A stretch of 6,270 bases of DNA from Bacteroidales bacterium. GTDB lineage: Bacteria > Bacteroidota > Bacteroidia > Bacteroidales > VadinHA17. The first letter of the stretch is position 1. Each line of letters opens with the position of its first letter. The DNA lies in assembly GCA_022615595.1 (NCBI GenBank), contig JAKEGI010000111.1, forward strand, positions 1 to 6,270, given 5' to 3'. The notes beneath the pieces were generated by a model. The model was given only the letters and a program-made list of their open reading frames with translations, was not told the origin of the DNA and did no database searches. A program made the position numbers and the translations under genes. Of the stretch, positions 1 through 4,968 are shown piece after piece.

Positions 1-1913
1 CCATAGAGGCTGTATACAGGTATACCAGTCTGCGGGTCGGGTTCACCCTCCTGCCTGATCCTTCCCTGCAATGCTCCCCTGACACCGTGCTCGGCGCCAA
101 ACAGGGCAACAAGATTGACCCCTGTAGTTCCGGCCAGTATGTCAATACTGCTCCTCATGTCTGACCCTACAGCTGAAGGGTTGGTGATAAGACCTACTCT
201 TTTCCCTTTTATCAGGTCAAGGTGATCGCTGACAAGCACATCTATCCCCGGAGTCACCGCCGGCGGCTTAAGAGACGGTCTCTTCTCCCTGGCTGCATAT
301 TGGGTCATGATCTCCTCAAGCGTCGGGGCCTCAGCCAATGACAGGTCTGTTACTTTCATGCGCATCACGGCGCTCTCGTTGCCAAAACGGTCTACCGCCG
401 TCACGGCCACACTGTCAAGCGTCCATAACACCTGGTCAAGGCGTGTGATGTTCTTCGGGTCTGTCCTCTCAAGAAGAGTGGAGTTTATTGTCCAGACCGG
501 GAACCTGTCAGTGACAGTGGCGCTGCCGTGAATGTCATAGTTCCACTGTGAACCGTACTTGCGGTAGACGACCCACCGTGACACATCAGTCATATCAGGA
601 TGGCTCCACCCTACTGCTAACTCTTCTCCCTCCTGTGCCATTGCCACCACCGGAGGTATTGGAGCCTTGCTGTCAAGCCATGGCGAGGGTGGCGCCAGCG
701 CCTCGCGCTTATAGGGGCCGTCAGCGACAGCCTTCACGAGCCCCGGAGTATATATCAGCGGTGCTATGCTCCATTGTATCACACCCGGGCTCTGCGGCAG
801 CATGCCCCGTGCTATCATGATCTGGTTCAGAGCCTCATCGATGGCCCTCTCGGCGTTCTGACCCCCGAGGTTGATGCCAGGCCACAGATGCCTCCCCTTC
901 AGATTCTCATCCTTCCACCATCCGAGGAGGACAGGATAGCTCTGCGCCAGCTGGTTGACAGGCCAGTAGAGCTGTGGCGAGTAGTAGTCGATCCATCCCT
1001 CGTTCAACCACTTGCGCGCATCTGCATAGAGTGTGTTGTGCTGATCAAAACTGCCACCTATGGCCGGTGGGTTATATGGGCGCCATATGCCAAACGGACT
1101 CAGCCCGAACTTGACCCAGGGCTTCTCGGACTTTATCCCCTTGTAAAGCCTTTCGATGAAGACATTGACGCTCTCCCTCCTCCAGTCGCCGCGCGACAGC
1201 TTCCCGCCTCCGGCCTGGTATGCCTGCCAGCTCTCATCGTCAGGAAAGTCCTTGAAGTTGTTGTCGTCAGGATAAGGATAGAAGTAGTCATCGAAGTGTA
1301 TGCCGTCAAGGTCATATCGCTTAACAAGGTCCATCACAACACTGAATGAGTGATCCTGAGTTCCCTTTCTTGAGGGATCCATCCACCAGAACCCCTGTTC
1401 AAGCTTAACAACCAGGTCAGGTTTTTTCTTTATGATTGAGGCATCTGTCACCGGTCCGCCGGAGCTGTGGTGCGCACGGTAAGGGTTGAGCCATGCATGA
1501 AGCTCGATGCCCCTCTTATGTGCCTCCTCTATCCAGAACTCCAGTGGGTCATAATAAGGATCAGGGGCTTTCCCCTCCTCGCCTGTGAGATAGTATGACC
1601 ACGGTTCAAGGTCGCTTTTGTACAATGCATCGCATGCCGGCCTAACCTGCAAAACAACAGCATTGTAATTGTTATTGTACAGCAGGTCAAGAAGCGCTAT
1701 TGCCTCTTTCTTCTGCTCATCAACCGGAAGACCGGGCTTGCTGGGCCAGTTTATGTTGGCTACAGTAGCCACCCAGGCTGCACGAAACTCACGTTCTGCT
1801 GATGGCTTCCGCCCATACGGATCGCCTGTGACAGCTGGAACCTTTGTGACACATGTTGTGAAAATCACCGGCAACAGCACAGCGATAACGATCATTAAAC
1901 CCTTCTTGAACAT
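1..1913 (-). CDS. GHL10-family glycoside hydrolase / FN3-like / NamZ (DUF1343) exo-N-acetylmuramidase fusion lipoprotein, C-terminus cut by window edge
   Basis: I translated this by hand: the frame is open from ATG at 1913 to base 1 (637 codons plus two bases) with no stop. Residues 1-21 form a lipoprotein signal (KK, hydrophobic core, FTTC lipobox with Cys21), so a membrane-anchored exported protein is expected. Residues about 42-400 match the GHL10 (DUF187) barrel of YngK and E. coli DigH: REFRAAWVATV near the start, LNPYR at 142-146, GIHFDDYFYP at 204-213 with acidic D208/D209, and YSPQLYWP at 311-318. Residues about 418-521 look like an FN3-type beta domain (VVYRK, then VAVTAVDRFGNES). 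From about 555 a DUF1343/NamZ domain begins: PGIDVL, KGKRVGLITNPSAVGSD at 570-585, LFGAEHGVRG at 604-613, TGIPVYSLYG at the edge. NamZ (GH171) removes MurNAc from non-reducing glycan ends, while DigH cuts denuded peptidoglycan. A full NamZ domain would need roughly 280-320 more residues. The ATG is preferred because an in-frame TGA lies 12 codons upstream. Joint action on peptidoglycan is inference. Confidence 0.9.
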   Translation of the reverse strand, partial: MFKKGLMIVIAVLLPVIFTTCVTKVPAVTGDPYGRKPSAEREFRAAWVATVANINWPSKPGLPVDEQKKEAIALLDLLYNNNYNAVVLQVRPACDALYKSDLEPWSYYLTGEEGKAPDPYYDPLEFWIEEAHKRGIELHAWLNPYRAHHSSGGPVTDASIIKKKPDLVVKLEQGFWWMDPSRKGTQDHSFSVVMDLVKRYDLDGIHFDDYFYPYPDDNNFKDFPDDESWQAYQAGGGKLSRGDWRRESVNVFIERLYKGIKSEKPWVKFGLSPFGIWRPYNPPAIGGSFDQHNTLYADARKWLNEGWIDYYSPQLYWPVNQLAQSYPVLLGWWKDENLKGRHLWPGINLGGQNAERAIDEALNQIMIARGMLPQSPGVIQWSIAPLIYTPGLVKAVADGPYKREALAPPSPWLDSKAPIPPVVAMAQEGEELAVGWSHPDMTDVSRWVVYRKYGSQWNYDIHGSATVTDRFPVWTINSTLLERTDPKNITRLDQVLWTLDSVAVTAVDRFGNESAVMRMKVTDLSLAEAPTLEEIMTQYAAREKRPSLKPPAVTPGIDVLVSDHLDLIKGKRVGLITNPSAVGSDMRSSIDILAGTTGVNLVALFGAEHGVRGALQGRIRQEGEPDPQTGIPVYSLY

Positions 1914-1956
1914 TGCGTGATATTTTGGTTTGTGAACTCCCTGTTTTCAGGCTTAT

Positions 1957-2544
1957 TCAGACATTATATGTTGATGATGCCGTTGCTCCGCCGCGGCCTG
2001 TCCAGTTGGTATGGAAGAATTCTCCCCTCGGTTTGTCGGTGCGCTCATATGTATGTGCCCCGAAATAGTCTCTCTGTGCCTGCAGGAGGTTTGCCGGGAG
2101 GCTGGCACACCTGTAGCCGTCAAGATATGCCAGTGCTGACGATATTGCAGGCACCGGTAATCCATGCGTTACAGCGGCCGCTACTATCCTCCGCCATCCT
2201 GCCTGTGCAAGGTCAATCTTGCTGTTGAAGAATGGATCGAGGAGCAGGTTTGCAAGGCCGCTGTCGTGATCGAACGCCTCCTTGATCTTGCCAAGGAAGA
2301 TTGACCGTATGATGCATCCTCCCCTCCACATGAGGGCTATGCCCCCGTAATTGAGATTCCATTTGTACTCTTCACCGGCAGCTTTCATGAGTGAATATCC
2401 CTGTGCATATGAAACAATCTTCGAGGCATATAATGCATCATGAAGATCGGTGAGGATTGCTTTGCGGTCACCTGTGAAGGGTGCTGCTTTCCATTTCAGC
2501 TTTTCTGAGGCCTTCACCCTCTCATCCTTGATCGCTGAGAGTCA
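1957..2544 (-). pseudogene. gnd: 6-phosphogluconate dehydrogenase, C-terminal fragment after frameshift and in-frame TGA
   Basis: This is the C-terminal helical domain of decarboxylating 6-phosphogluconate dehydrogenase, in a different frame from the N-terminal half. It begins just after an in-frame TGA at 2544-2542, reading LSAIKDERVKASEKL. It continues through WRGGCIIRS and ends with QRDYFGAHTYER, the family segment that supplies an Arg and a His to the substrate site of the partner subunit. The tail FFHTNWTGRGG and the following residues end at TGA 1959-1957, a natural-looking end. A GTG at 2517 opens the frame but would start in the middle of a helix, so separate translation is unlikely. 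Joined to the N-terminal part, after removing the 2-base insertion and reading the TGA as Cys, the enzyme would be about 484 residues, normal for the family. The next gene starts 43 bases downstream. Confidence 0.9.
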
Positions 2545-2594
2545 TCTTGAGAAGACCGCCTCTCCGATTAGTGTCAGGGGAATGCCCTGGTCTC
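2542..2594 (-). other. Two gnd-disrupting lesions: 2-base insertion and TGA in place of Cys
   Basis: On the minus strand the codon CTA (2597-2595) is followed by GAGAC (2594-2590) and then CAG. The family expects AALDQGIPLTLIGEAV here, which is restored exactly if GAGAC is read as GAC, so an extra GA dinucleotide fits best. The corrected frame continues LTLIGEAVFSR and then meets TGA at 2544-2542, where relatives commonly have Cys in FARCLS. A TGC or TGT to TGA change explains this. After the TGA the frame resumes LSAIKDERV. No slippery heptamer is visible at the shift point. Confidence 0.85.
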
Positions 2595-3413
2595 TAGTGC
2601 TGCAGTGACGGTCCACTTGCCAGTTCCCTTCTGTCCTGCCTTGTCAAGTATCTTATCCACAAGAGGTTTGCCGTCATCATCTTTAAATGCAAGAATATCA
2701 GCAGTTATTTCAATCAGGTAGCTGTTCAATTCACCTTTGTTCCATTCGCTGAAGACCTGGTGCATCTCATCGGCCGTCATTCCAAGCATGTCACGCATGA
2801 TATGGTATGCTTCCGTTATGAGCTGCATGTCTCCGTATTCTATCCCGTTGTGCACCATCTTCACAAAATGGCCTGCGCCGCCTTCCCCTACCCAGTCACA
2901 GCATGGTGTGCCGTCGTCAACCTTTGCAGCTATCTTCTGGAACAGAGGCTTCACGAGAGGCCATGCGGCAGGTGACCCTCCCGGCATGATCGAAGGGCCC
3001 AGCAGGGCTCCCTCCTCTCCTCCTGATACACCTGTTCCGATATACAGCAGCCCCTTGCTCTCGGCATAGAGCCTCCTTCTCTCTGTATCAGGGAAGTGTG
3101 TGTTGCCACCGTCTATTATCAGGTCTCCCTTCTCAAGATGCGGAAGAAGCGTTTCAATCATCTCATCAACAGCCTGGCCCGCCTTGATCATGAGCATGAT
3201 CTTTCTCGGCCTTTTCAGTGACGCAACCAGCTCTTCAACAGATGCAGTACCTGTGATCATCTTGCCGGAGGCCCTTCCCTTAATGAAACTCTCGACACGG
3301 GAGTAAGATCTGTTATAGACTGATACTGTAAATCCTTTGCTCTCAAGATTAAGCACAAGATTCTCTCCCATCACTGCAAGGCCGATGAGGCCTATGTCTG
3401 ACAAATTTCCCAT
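2574..3413 (-). CDS. gnd: 6-phosphogluconate dehydrogenase, N-terminal and catalytic part (frameshifted, ends early)
   Basis: This gene encodes the NADP-dependent oxidative decarboxylation of 6-phosphogluconate to ribulose 5-phosphate in the cytosolic pentose phosphate pathway. From ATG 3413 it shows the Rossmann nucleotide motif GLAVMGENL (11-19), DGGNTHFPDTERR (101-113), GVSGGEEGALLGPSIMPGG (128-146), the catalytic Lys185 and Glu192 in GHFVKMVHNGIEYGDMQ, and the family signature DKAGQKGTGKW (257-267). The frame then runs into ETRAFP and a TGA at 2574 after 279 residues, about 200 short. An upstream GTG at 3443 would add ten residues. ATG 3413 is preferred because the family normally begins a few residues before the DIGLIGLAVMG strand and because a promoter element sits only about 37 bases upstream. 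A bidirectional hairpin separates it from the gene before. The truncated product should be inactive because most of the dimer-forming domain is missing. Confidence 0.93.
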   Translation of the reverse strand: MGNLSDIGLIGLAVMGENLVLNLESKGFTVSVYNRSYSRVESFIKGRASGKMITGTASVEELVASLKRPRKIMLMIKAGQAVDEMIETLLPHLEKGDLIIDGGNTHFPDTERRRLYAESKGLLYIGTGVSGGEEGALLGPSIMPGGSPAAWPLVKPLFQKIAAKVDDGTPCCDWVGEGGAGHFVKMVHNGIEYGDMQLITEAYHIMRDMLGMTADEMHQVFSEWNKGELNSYLIEITADILAFKDDDGKPLVDKILDKAGQKGTGKWTVTAALETRAFP

Positions 3414-3450
3414 TTTATAGCTGTCTTTTGTTTGATACAACACAACAGGT

Positions 3451-3458
3451 CAAATTTA
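3451..3458 (-). promoter_or_regulatory. Bacteroidota-type -7 promoter element for gnd
   Basis: The minus strand reads TAAATTTG, an exact match to the TAnnTTTG -7 consensus of the Bacteroidota primary sigma factor. It lies 37 bases before ATG 3413, which leaves a leader of about 30 bases. Placed this way, the alternative GTG at 3443 would fall at or next to the transcription start, which favours the ATG. I see no clear TTG-type -33 element at the usual distance, so this rests on the -7 match and its position. Confidence 0.5.
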
Positions 3459-3489
3459 TTAAATTGTGTTGATCATACATCATATAAGT

Positions 3490-3529
3490 AAAAGAGGTGA
3501 GCAACTTTCGTTACTCACCTCGGTTTTTT
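3490..3529. terminator. Hairpin with U-runs on both sides, likely bidirectional terminator
   Basis: GAGGTGAG (3494-3501) pairs perfectly with CTCACCTC (3514-3521). Inside this, AAC and GTT can extend the stem past one mismatch to leave a TTTC loop. On the plus strand the stem is followed by GG and six T (3524-3529). On the minus strand it is followed by TTTT (3493-3490). In the minus direction it lies after the lipoprotein gene and before the gnd promoter, so it would insulate gnd from upstream transcription. The stronger plus-strand U-run has no plus-strand gene to serve. Confidence 0.65.
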
Positions 3530-3535
3530 AATATC

Positions 3536-3595
3536 ATTTCCCCTCCTCAGTGAGGAGGGGTCCGTCCCGATTCTTCGGGACGGGGGGTGGTCTGT
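3536..3595 (+). repeat. Double-hairpin intergenic repeat, copy A
   Basis: This 60-base unit begins ATTTC and ends GGTGGTCTGT. Its first hairpin is a near-perfect palindrome at 3540-3560 (ten paired bases each side of one G). Its second hairpin pairs CCGTCCCGA (3562-3570) with TCGGGACGG (3575-3583) around TTCT. It shares its ends and layout with the inverted copy at 3686-3753. The form resembles REP/BIME-type palindromic units mobilised in trans by REP-associated transposases, but no transposase is in the window. Confidence 0.75.
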
Positions 3596-3611
3596 CCTGC
3601 TAAAAAGCGAA

Positions 3612-3639
3612 GAGCAAGGAGCATGGGGCATTGGGCAAT
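3612..3639 (+). repeat. Degenerate 7-base tandem repeat (four units)
   Basis: Four consecutive heptamers read GAGCAAG, GAGCATG, GGGCATT, GGGCAAT, following the pattern G-R-G-C-A-W-K/T. After one extra A, a related GGAGCAG follows at 3641-3647. The tract sits in the 90-base spacer between the two inverted double-hairpin repeats. It is purine-rich on the plus strand and has no coding sense. It looks like a decayed heptanucleotide microsatellite. Confidence 0.55.
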
Positions 3640-3685
3640 AGGAGCAGGCAGTAGGAACTTAAGATTGGCAATTACAGAATTTAGT

Positions 3686-3753
3686 ACAGACCACCTCCCC
3701 CCTTTCCGCCAAATGGCGGATCGGGGTACTCCTCCTTACTAAGGAGGAGAAAT
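3686..3753 (-). repeat. Double-hairpin intergenic repeat, copy B (inverted relative to copy A)
   Basis: Read on the minus strand, this 68-base unit begins ATTTC and ends GGTGGTCTGT, exactly like copy A. Its first hairpin is at 3729-3749 (CTCCTCCTTA, one base, TAAGGAGGAG). Its second pairs TCCGCCA with TGGCGGA at 3705-3720. Compared with copy A, the first stem differs by paired changes that keep base pairing, while the second hairpin differs completely in sequence. It begins 25 bases after the lipoprotein gene stop, so it would lie in that gene's 3' untranslated region. Confidence 0.75.
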
Positions 3754-3777
3754 CCTGACCTAATATAATCCTACCTG

Positions 3778-4632
3778 CTACCTGCCGTCCCACCCGGCTA
3801 TCCGTGCCCAGAGGTGCCACGCAGCATAGGCTTTCATGTTGGCATTCAGCGGCTGGCTGTGGGCTGATGAGCAACTGTACCAGTCAACACCGACAGTGTG
3901 AGAATTTTGCCACTGTATCGCCCAGTTTGCATCGCGCACACCATCATTGTTGCTGTCATAGTCACAGGCATCGTTAGGGATCTTGTCTCCGAAGTAAGCG
4001 CCATCAGGATTATATGATTCAATATCAGCGAAGTCAAACAGCCATGTGTTATTTGTGCGGCAGTACTCCCTGATCTGCTCGTTTCGCTTATGCAGATTTC
4101 CGTTCAGTCCTCCGCCATCAAGATGGCCTGTCATGTAGACAAACGCTACGTCAGGGAAGTCCTCTTCAAGACCGTTCATCAGGCTGAGATACGTTGTAAT
4201 ATTATCAGCAGTGGCTGTAGATACCTGTCCGCACCATGACCAGATTATAACATTCACATCGCTGTTGGCAGCAAGATAAGTGCGGGTCACCGCCTCCCAC
4301 TGAGTGTAATTCGGGTTCCCCAGATCACCGGGCATGGCGTAGTCATGGAGATCAAGTGCTCCTCCGGTGCCACCGTTGTTCCACGTATAAGCACTGCCTT
4401 TAAAGGTAACAAGCCCTGTCATACCTGAGGTGACCTGGCTTCCATGCGAAGTATGCCCATAAGCTATGTGCAGGTCAGACTTTGCCTTTGTAATCCATTC
4501 AGAAGGAATAACTGAGATGTCAATTGTTGAGTGGTCCAGCACAGTACCCTTTTCGGCAGCAGGCCCAGAGTCTTTCGAACAGGAAACGATCATAAGCATC
4601 AGAATTGCCGAAAGTAAAGATATCTTTTTCAT
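3778..4632 (-). CDS. Uncharacterised secreted lipoprotein with TSP3-like calcium motif
   Basis: This is a 284-residue protein starting at ATG 4632. The frame is open further upstream to 4914, but this ATG begins MKKISLLSAILMLMIVSC, a textbook lipoprotein signal with IVSC lipobox and Cys18, so it is the true start. I do not recognise a named family. Conserved-looking blocks are LHIAYGHTSHGSQ (54-66), VIIWSWCGQ (128-136), FVYMTGHLDGGG (164-175), WLFDFADIESYNPDG (197-211) and a C-terminal SSAHSQPLNANMKAYAAWHLWARIAGW (His258). DYDSNNDGVRD (224-234) matches the Asp/Asn-rich calcium loop of thrombospondin type 3 repeats. The alternating strand and motif order, with Ser/His blocks at both ends, vaguely recalls SGNH hydrolases, but there is no clear GDS motif, so an enzyme role is only a guess. 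Its mRNA would carry repeat copy B just after the TAG stop. No Shine-Dalgarno sequence is visible. Confidence 0.85.
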   Translation of the reverse strand: MKKISLLSAILMLMIVSCSKDSGPAAEKGTVLDHSTIDISVIPSEWITKAKSDLHIAYGHTSHGSQVTSGMTGLVTFKGSAYTWNNGGTGGALDLHDYAMPGDLGNPNYTQWEAVTRTYLAANSDVNVIIWSWCGQVSTATADNITTYLSLMNGLEEDFPDVAFVYMTGHLDGGGLNGNLHKRNEQIREYCRTNNTWLFDFADIESYNPDGAYFGDKIPNDACDYDSNNDGVRDANWAIQWQNSHTVGVDWYSCSSAHSQPLNANMKAYAAWHLWARIAGWDGR

Positions 4633-4968
4633 GTCAGCATAGATTTTGTTCATATTACCAATCAGACGCATATAAGACATAAAATAGTATGCAAAGGTTG
4701 CCTGATTGTCAGATCTTTTTAGCTTAACTTTGTTGTTGACCAAGGTATAAACTGAAATGCAAAAAGATCTTAAAACTAAAAGGATTATCAGTGCTCTGAA
4801 GGTTGTATCAGTGATATTTTTTGCATATTCCTGTACCACTATGGTGCAGATGCAGAGGACCTTCCCGCCTGAGGCGGAGCTTCCCGCAGACTCTGCTAAA
4901 TTTCTGTTTGTCAATTTCTATGACTAAAGGATTAAACTCATCTTCATTAGATAAATAATTTCAGGATA
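4633..4968. other. Intergenic region with short palindromes and a direct repeat, no gene supported
   Basis: This gap separates the ceramidase-like gene from the lipoprotein gene. The minus-strand frame of the lipoprotein stays open to 4914, but its 94 extra codons resemble no protein and precede a perfect signal peptide, so I treat them as non-coding. A GC-rich patch contains CTTCCCGC twice (4861-4868, 4880-4887), the hairpin CCGCC/GGCGG (4865-4877) and the small palindrome GCAGACTCTGC (4886-4896). I found no exact TAnnTTTG element for the lipoprotein gene and no convincing terminator for the gene upstream. Confidence 0.5.

Noticed and set aside
774..1349. 191-codon plus-strand open frame
   Set aside because: It is the antisense shadow of the GHL10 barrel, whose minus-strand translation carries clear family motifs over the same bases. 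The plus-strand product resembles nothing.
1941..1956. CCTGAAAACAGG hairpin after gnd as a terminator
   Set aside because: The stem has only four base pairs and no U-run follows it on the minus strand.
2542..2544. In-frame TGA at a Cys position of gnd read as selenocysteine or as a reassigned codon
   Set aside because: Gnd is not a known selenoprotein and the position is not catalytic. A frameshift 15 codons earlier already breaks the frame, no SECIS-like hairpin was evident, and TGA serves as a stop at the end of gnd itself.
2590..2594. Programmed ribosomal frameshift in gnd
   Set aside because: There is no X-XXY-YYZ slippery heptamer at the shift point, gnd is not known to use recoding, and a shift alone would still meet the downstream TGA.
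2737..3069. Plus-strand open frames over gnd (including 2760-2975 and 3100-3306)
   Set aside because: They overlap highly conserved 6-phosphogluconate dehydrogenase coding sequence and have no independent support.
3536..3753. CRISPR array or complete insertion sequence
   Set aside because: There are only two copies, in inverted orientation, without regular spacers, and no transposase coding sequence lies in or near them.
4633..4914. 94-residue N-terminal extension of the lipoprotein
   Set aside because: The extension would bury an ideal lipoprotein signal peptide inside the protein, and its composition is not protein-like.
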